Positions 1 to 7,979 are shown, counted from the stretch's first letter. The stretch: 11,801 nt of DNA from an uncultured Gammaproteobacteria bacterium (GCA_938021685.1 CALIFM010000271.1:1-11801); one strand, 5' to 3'. Numbers and translations are program-made. Notes: generated by a model from the letters alone, not told the origin.

Positions 1-324
1 TATTCAAAATATTCATAAATTGGTTAATTTCTGAAAATATTAGTTTTATTTTTTTTATTTTTGGCCTTCAAACCGCTTCTAAATATTCCAATTAGTTTTT
101 GAGAAAACCAAATTTCCCGAAAATATTTTTATTTAAAATGGCATCTTTTGATATCTAAAAACTCGTTTTTAGAGAACAAAATATGCCATTTCAAACAAAA
201 ATATTTTGGGGAAATTTGATTTTCTCAAAAAATAATTCAAATATTTTGAAATGGCTTAATGTCACAAAAAGGAAAATTTTCAAAAAATATTTTCTGAAAA
301 TTTTCATATTTCGAAAAATTCTAA

Positions 325-326
<2 letters not shown>
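1..326. other. A+T-rich non-coding block made of nested inverted repeats
   Basis: I find no gene in this block. It is far richer in A+T than the rest of the window: bases 121-180 hold 12 G/C out of 60. It is built of inverted repeats around one centre near 163/164. The core is listed separately. The outer flanks also resemble each other in reverse complement once small gaps are allowed (about 26-72 against 255-300). The right flank carries two copies of the palindrome GAAAATTTTC, at 272-281 and 296-305. AAATATT-type motifs recur roughly every 40-46 bases. The composition changes abruptly at about 326-336, where coding sequence begins. The left end of the block is probably outside the window. 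Confidence 0.75.
73..254. repeat. Long imperfect palindrome (cruciform/hairpin-forming)
   Basis: Base x pairs with base 327-x with no gap from 73/254 to 162/165. By hand count 77 of 90 positions are Watson-Crick pairs, plus one G-T. The arms 73-144 and 183-254 contribute 62 of 72 pairs. The tip is a perfect 9-bp stem, 154-162 with 165-173, around a 2-base loop. The mismatches are scattered, so this is an aged or maintained palindrome and not an exact fold-back copy. It resembles a non-autonomous palindromic element (MITE-like), but I see no transposase, no defined termini and no target-site duplication, so the class is unassigned. It lies directly upstream of a truncated gene. Confidence 0.85.
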
Positions 327-837
<511 letters not shown>

Positions 838-891
838 GCCTAAAGCTTTAGTTATAGATCGTTTTTTGGCAAGCGGCATCTGAGATCAACA

Positions 892-920
892 TTGGTGCCG
901 CGCAGTACTTGCAGTATACT
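892..920 (+). promoter_or_regulatory. Predicted sigma70 promoter of bluB
   Basis: A -35 hexamer TTGGTG (892-897) and a -10 hexamer TATACT (915-920) are separated by 17 bases, the ideal spacing. Transcription would start near 927 and leave a leader of about 24 nt before the GTG at 951. No cobalamin riboswitch is evident between 838 and 950. The call rests on hexamer match and spacing only. Confidence 0.55.
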
Positions 921-950
921 CGCGTTTTTACCACCCACACTAAAATATAG

Positions 951-1589
951 GTGACCCCGCCAAGCTTTGATCAACGTTTTATCGAGCAACTAGATGACCT
1001 GTTTGTCTGGCGATGAGATGTACGCCATTTTAAGACGGACCCAGTGGACGAACAGGTGCTGGCCGACATTTTAGACCGCGCCTGCTTGGCCCCATCGGTA
1101 GGTAACAGCCAGCCATGGCGGTTGGTACGAGTGAATAGCATGGATAAGCGCGCAGCAGTGATGGAAAACTTCAAAGCATGCAACCACGATGCGTTGCAAG
1201 ATTATGATGGAGAGCAAGCGAAGACCTATGCGCAGCTTAAACTCGCTGGTTTGCAAGAAGCACCGGTGCATTTGGCGGTGTTTAGCGATGGAGACCCTGA
1301 GCAAGGTCATGGCCTTGGACGCAAAACTATGCCCGAGATGCTGTATTATTCCACTGCATGTATGGTGATGAGCCTATGGCTACAAGCGCGTGCGCGTGAA
1401 GTGGGTGTCGGCTGGGTATCGATCCTAGAGCCGAAGGTGGTAGGTGATATTCTTGAAGTATCTAGTGAATGGCCATTGATTGCTTATTTGTGCATTGGCT
1501 ATCCGCAAACACAAGATAATGCCCCTGAATTAGAACGCCTTGGTTGGCAAGCACGCAGCAGTGAAGGGCGTAAAGTGATTATACGTTGA
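951..1589 (+). pseudogene. bluB: 5,6-dimethylbenzimidazole synthase BluB, interrupted by an in-frame TGA
   Basis: BluB is a flavin-consuming nitroreductase-fold enzyme. It cleaves FMNH2 with O2 to give 5,6-dimethylbenzimidazole, the lower ligand of cobalamin. Reading from GTG 951 (first codon after a TAG) gives a BluB N-terminus: FIEQLDDLFVWR, then TGA at 1014-1016, then DVRHFKTDPVDEQ. The family has W-R-R-D-V-R here, so the stop replaces the second Arg, as a single CGA-to-TGA change would. The rest is well preserved, including LAPSVGNSQPWR and the GVGWVSI segment, and ends at 1589. Total length is 212 codons, normal for the family. A shorter product from GTG 1044 (181 residues) would lack the W-R-R-D-V-R motif. 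As I recall, the motif's Asp matches Asp32 of Sinorhizobium BluB, which is important for activity. No strong RBS precedes 951. Likely a recent pseudogene; a base error is possible. Confidence 0.85.
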
Positions 1590-1605
1590 GTAGTGCAGCT
1601 ATTTA

Positions 1606-2241
1606 TTAAGGCGAAAGGCGTTCAATCATCCACTTTTCACCTTGCTTACGATAAAGAAATCGGTCGTGCATGCGGCCTGCGCCGCCCTGCCAGAACTCAA
1701 TCGTTTCTGGCGCAATCTGATAGCCTCCCCAAAAAGGGGGTAGCTCAATATCTTTGCCTGCGAACTGGGCTTTATGTTCTTTAAACTGATCCATAAGTTG
1801 TTCGCGGTTATCCACCACTCTACTTTGCTGTGAAGCCCACGCTCCCAGCTGACTGTCGCGTGGACGTGATTGAAAATAAGCTAATGATTGCGCCTTGTCC
1901 ACTTTGCTGATGTGCCCACATACGCGCACTTGGCGCTCTAGTGCAAACCACGGTAAATGCAGGCTTACCTTTGGATTAGCTTCAACTTGTTGCCCTTTGT
2001 CACTTTCATAATTGCTATAAAACACAAAACCGTCTTGGTCAAAGCCTTTAAGCAGTACTAAGCGTTGTTGTGGCTGACCATCATTACCTGTGGTTGCCAG
2101 ACACATTGCGGTGGGTTCGTGCAATTTGGCGTCAATGGCCTGCTGCATCCAGAGAGTGAATTGCTCAATGGGGTCTGCGGATAAGTCTTTACGACGCAGG
2201 CCGCCTTGTACGTAATTGCGGCGTAGGTTTTCAAGATTCAT
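1606..2241 (-). CDS. pdxH: Pyridoxamine/pyridoxine 5'-phosphate oxidase
   Basis: PdxH oxidises pyridoxamine or pyridoxine 5'-phosphate to pyridoxal 5'-phosphate with FMN and O2, the last step of PLP synthesis and salvage. It is cytosolic and dimeric. The 211-residue protein is close to the E. coli length of 218. Family hallmarks run in order: RLVLLKGFD (60-68) and FYSNYESDKG (74-83) for FMN, SRPRDSQLGAWAS (~125-137), and EFWQGGAGRMHDR (182-194), whose Arg and His match the E. coli substrate-binding Arg197/His199. It ends with the usual ERLSP. ATG at 2241 is chosen because MNLENLRRNY fits the family N-terminus; only a weak GAG lies upstream. The gene converges on bluB with 16 bases between the stop codons, and lies downstream of ung with 87 bases between. 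A PLP enzyme, MetC, is encoded further right. Confidence 0.95.
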   Translation of the reverse strand: MNLENLRRNYVQGGLRRKDLSADPIEQFTLWMQQAIDAKLHEPTAMCLATTGNDGQPQQRLVLLKGFDQDGFVFYSNYESDKGQQVEANPKVSLHLPWFALERQVRVCGHISKVDKAQSLAYFQSRPRDSQLGAWASQQSRVVDNREQLMDQFKEHKAQFAGKDIELPPFWGGYQIAPETIEFWQGGAGRMHDRFLYRKQGEKWMIERLSP

Positions 2242-2328
2242 AATGGAGCTCAGTGCATCGTTTAAGTGTAGGACATGATCAGATTGTAATAGTAAATGTG
2301 TTGTTGCGGCAGAGTGAAATCGAGTATT

Positions 2329-3009
2329 TTATAAAGTCCAATCAATCGGTGCTTTGCCCTGTGCACTTAAATAGTCGTTAGCTTTTGAAAAATGTTTGCA
2401 GCCTAGAAAGCCGCGGTGCGCCGATAGCGGAGAGGGGTGAGGAGCACGTAGCACCAAATGGCGTGTGCTATCAATGCGCTGGCCTTTGGCCTGCGCATAG
2501 CTGCCCCAAAGCATAAATACGGTGGCTTCCGTATGTTCATTTAGCAGCGCCACGATACGATCAGTGAAGCGCTCCCATCCCTTGCCTTGATGGCTTGCTG
2601 CTTGGCTGTGCTGCACGCTGAGCACGCTGTTGAGCAGTAGCACGCCTTGCTGTGCCCACGGCACTAAGTGGCCATGGGTAGCGGGTGTAATGTTTAAATC
2701 ATTGTGCAGTTCTTTATAGATGTTGCGTAGTGATGGTGGAATGGCTTGTCCTTCGGGTACCGAAAAACTTAAACCATGTGCTTGACCTGGACCGTGGTAG
2801 GGGTCTTGGCCCAAAAGCACTACTTTCACTTGGTCCATTGGCGTGTAATTTAAGGCAGCAAACATTTGTTTTCCAGGTGGATAAACCACTTTGCCGCTAG
2901 CCTTCTCTGCGCGTAAAAAAGTCGCTAACTGCTGCATATAATCAGCATCAAATTCACTTTGCAGGTGACTTAGCCAGCTGGGGTGCAGGTCAATGGTGCG
3001 TTCGCTCAT
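2329..3009 (-). CDS. ung: Uracil-DNA glycosylase (family 1)
   Basis: Ung removes uracil from DNA, after cytosine deamination or dUTP incorporation, and starts base-excision repair. From ATG 3009 the protein has 226 residues; E. coli Ung has 229. The water-activating loop [14 protein letters not shown] carries the catalytic Asp at 69. Downstream are [12 protein letters not shown] (minor-groove contact), LLLNSVLSV, and the leucine-loop motif [11 protein letters not shown] with the catalytic His at 191. The frame stays open upstream to a TTG at 3045, adding 12 residues with no family resemblance. I prefer the ATG, although no clear Shine-Dalgarno precedes either. The gene is divergent from the dehydrogenase gene at 3163. 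pdxH follows on the same strand, possibly co-transcribed. Confidence 0.95.
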   Translation of the reverse strand: MSERTIDLHPSWLSHLQSEFDADYMQQLATFLRAEKASGKVVYPPGKQMFAALNYTPMDQVKVVLLGQDPYHGPGQAHGLSFSVPEGQAIPPSLRNIYKELHNDLNITPATHGHLVPWAQQGVLLLNSVLSVQHSQAASHQGKGWERFTDRIVALLNEHTEATVFMLWGSYAQAKGQRIDSTRHLVLRAPHPSPLSAHRGFLGCKHFSKANDYLSAQGKAPIDWTL

Positions 3010-3076
3010 ATGGCGATAGTAGGCTGTGGCTACGCTGTTTGGCAAGAGTAGGCATTGATGGAGTGCTAATTTTGTT

Positions 3077-3104
3077 TTGTGCTTGCAGTCTGAAGGGGTA
3101 ATAT
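3077..3104 (+). promoter_or_regulatory. Possible promoter of the beta-hydroxyacid dehydrogenase gene
   Basis: TTGTGC (3077-3082) and TAATAT (3099-3104) are 16 bases apart in the intergenic space between ung and the gene at 3163. Both hexamers are fair matches to sigma70 consensus. The leader would be about 50 nt. This is a tentative reading. Confidence 0.3.
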
Positions 3105-3149
3105 AAGTGCAGTTTCACCCTGAATTAACATAAAAACTTAACACCAAGT

Positions 3150-3154
3150 AGGAG
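3150..3154 (+). promoter_or_regulatory. Shine-Dalgarno AGGAG fixing the start at 3163
   Basis: AGGAG ends 8 bases before the ATG at 3163. It is the clearest ribosome binding site in the window and settles this start codon. Confidence 0.75.
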
Positions 3155-3162
3155 ACAGCAAC

Positions 3163-4122
3163 ATGAAAATTGGTTTTATTGGCCTCGGCAATGTCGGCGG
3201 CAAATTGGCAGGCAGCTTGCTGCGCAATAAGTTTGACCTCACTGTGCGTGAGTTGGACAAAAGCATTGCTCAGCCGTTTTTAGACAAAGGCGCAAAATGG
3301 GCAGACAGTCCCAAAGAACTGGCACAAAATTGTGATTTGATCATCACCTGTTTGCCTTCACCCGCAGCCAGTGCAGCAGTGATGGAAGCAGATGACGGCA
3401 TCTTAGCTGGCCTGAGCGAAGGCAAAATTTGGGCGGAGATGAGCACCACGGATGATGCTGAAGTACAGCGCCTTGGCAAAAAAGTGACTGCGCTAGGCGC
3501 CGAACCTGTGGACTGCCCTGTATCGGGCGGTTGCCACCGTGCCGCCACGGGTAACATCAGCATTTTTGCAGGTTGCGAGCGCAGTACCTTTGATCGCCTA
3601 TTGCCGATGCTCACCACCGTGGGCCGTCGCGTGCTGCATACAGGGCCACTGGGTAGTGCGTCGGTGCTAAAAGTGGTGACTAATTATTTAGCGACGGCAA
3701 ATTTGTTGTCTTGCTGTGAAGCGCTGACTACTTGCAAAGCAGCGGGCATGGATTTGGCCACGGCTTATGAAGCGATTGCGATTTCATCGGGTAATTCTTT
3801 TGTACATGAAACCGAAAGCCAAGTTATCTTGAATGGCAGCCGTGACATCAGCTTTACCATGGACTTGGTGTCTAAAGATATTGGTTTATTCCACAGCATT
3901 GCTGAGCGCCACAATGTGCCGCTAGAAATCTCGCCATTGATGATCGATATTTTTAAAGACGGCGAAAAACGCTATGGACCACGAGAGTGGTCACCGAATA
4001 TTATTCGCCGCTTGGAAGATGCTACGGGCTTAGAGGTGCTGGCAGATGGCTTTCCAGCAGAAATGCTAGATGATGAGCCCGAAGAAGCGGGTTATGAGGT
4101 AATTCCTAAAAATCGTGTCTAG
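3163..4122 (+). CDS. NAD(P)-dependent beta-hydroxyacid dehydrogenase family protein (3-hydroxyisobutyrate dehydrogenase-like)
   Basis: Members oxidise beta-hydroxyacids such as 3-hydroxyisobutyrate or tartronate semialdehyde reversibly; the substrate here is not determined. The 319 residues show an N-terminal Rossmann domain with GFIGLGNVGG at 4-13. The substrate-binding segment DCPVSGG is at 117-123. The C-terminal 6-phosphogluconate dehydrogenase-like domain has the family G-x-x-G-x(5)-K-x(3)-N pattern, with catalytic Lys170 and Asn174. The end of the second strand carries acidic residues (VREL, Glu30/Asp32), which leans towards NAD over NADP; that is inference. A distinctive HETESQVILNGSRDISFTMD block lies at 215-234. 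An acidic tail (~300-312, DDEPEEAG) makes it slightly longer than the usual 290-300. The stop is 2 bases from the convergent HugZ-like gene, and no operon partner is visible. Confidence 0.85.
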   Translation: MKIGFIGLGNVGGKLAGSLLRNKFDLTVRELDKSIAQPFLDKGAKWADSPKELAQNCDLIITCLPSPAASAAVMEADDGILAGLSEGKIWAEMSTTDDAEVQRLGKKVTALGAEPVDCPVSGGCHRAATGNISIFAGCERSTFDRLLPMLTTVGRRVLHTGPLGSASVLKVVTNYLATANLLSCCEALTTCKAAGMDLATAYEAIAISSGNSFVHETESQVILNGSRDISFTMDLVSKDIGLFHSIAERHNVPLEISPLMIDIFKDGEKRYGPREWSPNIIRRLEDATGLEVLADGFPAEMLDDEPEEAGYEVIPKNRV

Positions 4123-4124
4123 CT

Positions 4125-4625
4125 TTAAGGCTTGAGTAAAGCATCAAGGTGTTCATCCAGTGGATGTGCATCCCCAAAGCCCAGCACCAACAAGGCCCCC
4201 TCGGGTTGTAGTTGGAACAAATCAAAATCGGGCAAGTTGCGTAGCAGTGCCACGGTGGGGCCTTGTCTGGCTTGCAGTGTTTCAAGAATTGCGTTTTCTT
4301 GAGTGCTGTCTTTATTGATTTTAATCACACTGCATTCAAAGCTCAGGCGCAGGCGAGCAAACAACTTTTTACTGTCTCTTTCGTCCTTGATCAACATGGC
4401 GTTAGCGCGACCTTGTGCTAAGGTGGCAGAGTGCTGTGCTAATTGACTAACGTATACATAGAAGCAAACTGAGTGTTTCTCTTCACTATGAGATAAGCAG
4501 AAAGGGGCATAGCTGATGTGTGGCTCACCTGCTTCGGTTACAGTCGCCAGTAGCAGTGTTTGCTGTGCGTGTATTAATTCACGCGCTTGTACGATGACTT
4601 CGGAAGCGATGGATTGGTTTGTCAC
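4125..4625 (-). CDS. HugZ/pyridoxamine 5'-phosphate oxidase-like FMN-binding split-barrel protein
   Basis: The 166-residue protein has the layout of the PNPOx-like split beta-barrel family, which includes the heme-utilisation protein HugZ. It starts with a helix and the strand LLLATVTEAGEPHISYAPF (~24-42). The segment YVSQLAQHSATLAQGRANAMLI (58-79) follows, as in HugZ-type S-x-L-x-x-H-x-x-N. The C-terminal strands include FDLFQLQPEGALLVLGFGDA (134-153). It is shorter than HugZ proteins that carry an extra C-terminal domain. The function is not certain: heme binding or degradation is known for some relatives, while others bind FMN with unknown substrate. The start is a GTG only 6 bases after the metC stop, with no good Shine-Dalgarno, so translation is probably coupled to metC. 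Confidence 0.75.
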   Translation of the reverse strand: MTNQSIASEVIVQARELIHAQQTLLLATVTEAGEPHISYAPFCLSHSEEKHSVCFYVYVSQLAQHSATLAQGRANAMLIKDERDSKKLFARLRLSFECSVIKINKDSTQENAILETLQARQGPTVALLRNLPDFDLFQLQPEGALLVLGFGDAHPLDEHLDALLKP

Positions 4626-4631
4626 GATGTT

Positions 4632-5837
4632 TTAACTAGCGGCACTTAATCGCTCTAGGCCTTTTTCAAGATCGCTAAGTAGGTCATCAATGCACTCCAA
4701 GCCTATATTGACCCGGATTAACTGGCCTGTGCCATCCCATGACTTAGCGCTGCGAAATTTGTTCGGAAAAGCAGGCACGATTAGGCTTTCAAAGCCGCCC
4801 CAGCTTGCCCCGATGCCAAAGTACTGCATGTTGTCTAGCATTGCTGCGACTGCATCTAAGTTGTCAGTCTTTACTTCAAATGAAAACAAGCCCGATGAGC
4901 CCTTAAAATAGCGAATAAAATTGGCATGCCAAGGATTACTTTCTAGAGCAGGGTGTAATACACGACGCACCTCAAGTCGTGCTTCTAGCCACTGCGCTAT
5001 TTGCAGAGCATGTTTGCTGTGGGTTTTCAAGCGTGTGGGCATGGTGCGTAAGCCGCGCAGTGCCAAGCTTACCTCCTCAGAGCCGACGCATTGGCCGTAT
5101 AGTAAATAGGCTTCGCGTACTGCCATCCAATTTTCTTCGTCGGTGGAAATCACTCCCATCATAATATCGGAGTGGCCGCCGATATATTTGGTGCCCGCCT
5201 GAATCGACACATTGATGCCGTTTTGTACGGCAGGGTAATTAATCGAGGTGGCCCAAGTGTTATCCAGAATGGTCACCAAGCCATGCTTTTTAGCGACTTT
5301 AATCATTGCACCCAAGTCTTGTACTTCCATGGTCAGTGAGCTAGGGGCCTCTAGAAAAATAAGCTTAGTGTTGTCCTTGATTAAGTGCTTAATATCTGTG
5401 CCGATGTCAGCGGGGTAATAGGTGGTTTCAATTTTGAAGCTTTTTAATACTTGGTCGCAGAAGAATCGAGTAGGGTGGTAGAGACTATCAATTACCAAAA
5501 TGTGATCACCGCTTTTGACAAAGCCCATGATTGCTGTGGTGATTGCTGCTAAGCCTGATGACACTACCATGCTGGCATAGGCGCCATCAAGCGTGGTCAG
5601 CACATGCTCTAGTTCGCGGGTGGTTTCGGTGCCTGCAATGCCATAGCCGGTTTTATTCGGGTCAAGCATATCATCACGTGATTTCATCAAGGCTTCTATC
5701 GTCGGGTAGAGCATAGTAGAGCCGCGCGTGGTCGGCGGATTGACAAAGCCCGAGTGGGTATCTTGGCCACGCCCCAAATGTGTACATAAAGTTTCGGGGG
5801 CTTGGCTATTATGTTTGGTCGTAGAGTTTGTCATCAT
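4632..5837 (-). CDS. metC: Cystathionine beta-lyase
   Basis: This PLP enzyme splits cystathionine to homocysteine, pyruvate and ammonia in methionine synthesis. It is cytosolic and of fold type I. Two consecutive ATGs lie at 5837 and 5834, giving 401 or 400 residues against 395 in E. coli. The frame extends upstream to a TTG at 5915, but those residues do not resemble the family. Numbered from 5834: NPPTTRGSTML (32-42), GYGIAGTETTRELE (63-76), SSGLAAI (92-98), the PLP aspartate in DNTWATS (D191), and the PLP lysine in TKYIGGHSDIMMG (K216). The GASWGGFESL motif (342-351) separates beta-lyases from gamma-synthases/lyases. The gene is divergent from pip, with 95 bases between. It probably shares a transcript with the HugZ-like gene downstream. 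Confidence 0.9.
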   Translation of the reverse strand: MMTNSTTKHNSQAPETLCTHLGRGQDTHSGFVNPPTTRGSTMLYPTIEALMKSRDDMLDPNKTGYGIAGTETTRELEHVLTTLDGAYASMVVSSGLAAITTAIMGFVKSGDHILVIDSLYHPTRFFCDQVLKSFKIETTYYPADIGTDIKHLIKDNTKLIFLEAPSSLTMEVQDLGAMIKVAKKHGLVTILDNTWATSINYPAVQNGINVSIQAGTKYIGGHSDIMMGVISTDEENWMAVREAYLLYGQCVGSEEVSLALRGLRTMPTRLKTHSKHALQIAQWLEARLEVRRVLHPALESNPWHANFIRYFKGSSGLFSFEVKTDNLDAVAAMLDNMQYFGIGASWGGFESLIVPAFPNKFRSAKSWDGTGQLIRVNIGLECIDDLLSDLEKGLERLSAAS

Positions 5838-5932
5838 CTTTTTAGTTGGCCTGCATGGGCTGAGGTTACTATTGTAAGTTTTTTCGCCCTTAATGCTACT
5901 GAAAATGGAGTGCAATCAGTTAGACTAGCGGC

Positions 5933-6898
5933 ATGAATGACTCTCCTTTATATCCACCTGTGGCGGTTTTTGACGAAGGCATGCTCAGCGTGTCCAGCTT
6001 ACATACCTTACATTACGAGCAAAGTGGTAACCCTGAAGGCTTGCCAGTAGTGATCTTGCACGGTGGCCCTGGTGGCGGCATGCAGGCGAGCTACCGACAA
6101 TACTTTGATGCCGAAAAATGGCGCATTGTGCAGTTTTCACAGCGTGGTTGTGGTGGTAGCACACCCTTTGCCGAACTTGAGGAGAACACGACTTGGGACT
6201 TGGTGGCGGATGTTGAAAAGCTACGCGAACATCTGGGCATCGAACAGTGGGCAGTGTTCGGAGGTAGTTGGGGCTCAACTTTAAGTTTGGCTTATTCGCA
6301 AACCCATCCGCAAGCTTGTTTGGCGCTATTTTTACGCGGCATTTTTATGTTGCGTAAAAAAGAAATTGATTGGTTTTATCAAGAAGGCGCTAGCAAAATA
6401 TATCCCGATGCGTGGGAGCATTATCTTAAACCTATCCCTGAGAATGAGCGCGATGATTTAGTGGCGGCATACCATAAACGCCTCACCAGTGACGATGCGG
6501 CGATACGCGAAGAGGCAGCGTTGGCTTGGGCAGTTTGGGAGGCCAGCACCTCTAAATTGATTCAAGATGAAGGCTTGATGCAGCGTTTTGGTGCAGGCAA
6601 ATTTGCTCAAGCCTTTGCGCGTATCGAATGCCATTATTTCACTAATAAAGGCTTTATGGACAATGAAAATCAGTTGATTGATAACGTTGACCGTATCCGT
6701 CATTTGCCATGTGTGATTGTGCAAGGGCGCTATGATGTGGTGTGTCCGCCTGAGTCGGCATGGGAGCTGCATCGTGCATGGCCTGAGGCAGCTTTTCATA
6801 TGGTGCAGAACGCGGGACATTCGGTGTCAGAAAGCGGTATTGCGAAAAAACTGGTGCAGGCGACAGATTGCTTTGTGAAAAACGGCGCAGTTTGTTAA
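5933..6898 (+). CDS. pip: Prolyl aminopeptidase (proline iminopeptidase)
   Basis: Pip is a cytosolic serine peptidase of the alpha/beta-hydrolase fold (S33 family). It removes N-terminal proline from peptides. The 321 residues carry HGGPGGG (oxyanion region, 43-49), RGCGGSTP (71-78), NTTWDLVADVEKLREHLGI (85-103), and the nucleophile elbow GGSWGS with Ser112. The acid is in GRYDVVCP (Asp268) and the His in NAGHS (His296). This spacing matches Xanthomonas Pip (Ser110/Asp266/His294, from memory). One oddity is Ser69 in FSQRGCGGS, where the family usually has Asp (DQRGCGRS). ATG 5933 fits the family N-terminus, though the upstream RBS is poor. rluC begins 31 bases after the stop on the same strand. 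Confidence 0.92.
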   Translation: MNDSPLYPPVAVFDEGMLSVSSLHTLHYEQSGNPEGLPVVILHGGPGGGMQASYRQYFDAEKWRIVQFSQRGCGGSTPFAELEENTTWDLVADVEKLREHLGIEQWAVFGGSWGSTLSLAYSQTHPQACLALFLRGIFMLRKKEIDWFYQEGASKIYPDAWEHYLKPIPENERDDLVAAYHKRLTSDDAAIREEAALAWAVWEASTSKLIQDEGLMQRFGAGKFAQAFARIECHYFTNKGFMDNENQLIDNVDRIRHLPCVIVQGRYDVVCPPESAWELHRAWPEAAFHMVQNAGHSVSESGIAKKLVQATDCFVKNGAVC

Positions 6899-6929
6899 AG
6901 ACTGAATCAAAGTTATTGGGTGCTTACCC

Positions 6930-7970
6930 GTGAACAAAGACCTCAAAAACAAAGATAAGGTGAGTCCGTCAGAGCCGTCGGTTGTTGCAACCGCCCCCAA
7001 GGTGGGTGTGCAGATGCAGACTATTGATAGCTGCCATGCAGGGCAGCGGCTAGATAATTATTTGTTATCACAATTAAAAGGTGTGCCGAAAAGTCGCATT
7101 TATAAAATTGTGCGTAAAGGTGAGGTACGGATTAACAAAGGTCGGGTGAAGCCCGATTACAAATTACAAGATGGCGATGTGGTGCGTATTCCGCCGGTGC
7201 GTGTGGCCCAACCGAACGAAGCGATTAGCCATTTGCCGGGTTGGGTGCGTGCCGCGATGTTGGCACCGATTTTTGAGGACGAGCATATTTTAGCGATCAA
7301 TAAGCCCAGCGGTTTAGCAGTGCATGGCGGCAGCGGTAATGCTTATGGAGTGATCGAGGCACTGCGTTTTTTGCACCCCGACTGGCCGTTTCTAGAGTTG
7401 GCGCATCGCATTGACAGGCAAACATCGGGTTGCTTATTGCTGGCTAAATCACGACCGGTGCTGAATGATTTACACACTCAGTTTCGACGCGAGGGCGAAA
7501 GTGAGCTGGAAAAAACTTATTTAGCTTTTTTAACAGGTGCGCCGCTAAGTGAGGTGCGTAGTGTGACGGCTCATATCGCACAGGCACGCAATGCGCAGGG
7601 TATAAAGCTTGCAAAAATTGATCCGCAGGGGCAAAGCGCAAAAAGTGTATTTATGCCGCTGCGTAGCGATAAGCAGCATAGCTTTGCTCGCATCATTCTG
7701 CACACAGGGCGCATGCATCAAGCGCGTGTTCATGCGCAGTTTTTACAGCGCCCCGTGCTGGGTGATGATTTATACGGCAATTGGCAGGCTAACAAAGCAG
7801 CACAGGCCTTAGGGGGTAGTCGCTGCATGTTGCATTCGGCGACTTATCAGTTTGTGCATCCGGTGAGCGGCAGCACGACCAAGGTGAAAGCGCCGCCCAG
7901 TGAAGATTTTGTCAAGCTGCATCAAAGCCTGTTTGGCGATGACCTTGGCAGTAGCCTTGGGGAAGCTTAA
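6930..7970 (+). CDS. rluC: 23S rRNA pseudouridine synthase RluC-type
   Basis: RluC converts uridines 955, 2504 and 2580 (E. coli numbering) of 23S rRNA to pseudouridine. The 346 residues show an N-terminal S4 RNA-binding domain (~35-90: AGQRLDNYLLSQLKGVPKSR, KGEVRIN, PPVRVA) close to E. coli RluC. The catalytic domain has INKPSGLAVHGGSG (123-136) and the RluA-family motif HRIDRQTSGCLLLAK with catalytic Asp162. HTGRMHQARVHAQFL is the family's substrate-binding motif. The start is uncertain: GTG 6930 gives an unusually charged N-terminus of about 17 extra residues, GTG 6960 would be closer to the E. coli length, and neither has a strong Shine-Dalgarno. The Rieske gene follows after 9 bases, so rluC, Rieske and sppA look like one operon, possibly with pip. 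Confidence 0.92.
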   Translation: MNKDLKNKDKVSPSEPSVVATAPKVGVQMQTIDSCHAGQRLDNYLLSQLKGVPKSRIYKIVRKGEVRINKGRVKPDYKLQDGDVVRIPPVRVAQPNEAISHLPGWVRAAMLAPIFEDEHILAINKPSGLAVHGGSGNAYGVIEALRFLHPDWPFLELAHRIDRQTSGCLLLAKSRPVLNDLHTQFRREGESELEKTYLAFLTGAPLSEVRSVTAHIAQARNAQGIKLAKIDPQGQSAKSVFMPLRSDKQHSFARIILHTGRMHQARVHAQFLQRPVLGDDLYGNWQANKAAQALGGSRCMLHSATYQFVHPVSGSTTKVKAPPSEDFVKLHQSLFGDDLGSSLGEA

Positions 7971-7973
7971 GGA
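7969..7973 (+). promoter_or_regulatory. Shine-Dalgarno AAGGA overlapping the rluC stop
   Basis: AAGGA overlaps the rluC TAA and ends 6 bases before the ATG at 7980. It supports that start for the Rieske gene and translation coupled to rluC. Confidence 0.6.
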
Positions 7974-7979
7974 AGCCGT

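Noticed and set aside
840..866. Terminator formed by the 12-base palindrome CTAAAGCTTTAG followed by a T run
   Set aside because: The stem would have four mostly A-T pairs and the T run is 9 bases away, so it is too weak to call.
838..950. Cobalamin riboswitch before bluB
   Set aside because: Only about 110 bases are available and no recognisable B12-box or multi-stem layout is visible; a plain promoter explains the region better.
1014..1016. TGA read as a sense codon (genetic code change or selenocysteine)
   Set aside because: TGA ends other genes here (for example bluB itself at 1587-1589), no other internal TGA is seen in the conserved genes, and the family residue is Arg, not Trp or Cys.
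3010..3045. N-terminal extension of Ung from TTG 3045
   Set aside because: The 12 extra residues do not resemble Ung, and the ATG at 3009 gives the normal length.
5838..5915. N-terminal extension of MetC from TTG 5915
   Set aside because: The extra residues do not match MetC, and two ATGs at 5837/5834 give the expected 400-residue protein.
5985..6278. Minus-strand open frame inside pip
   Set aside because: It lies wholly opposite a well-conserved peptidase gene and has no recognisable domain; other such opposite-strand frames across the window were set aside for the same reason.
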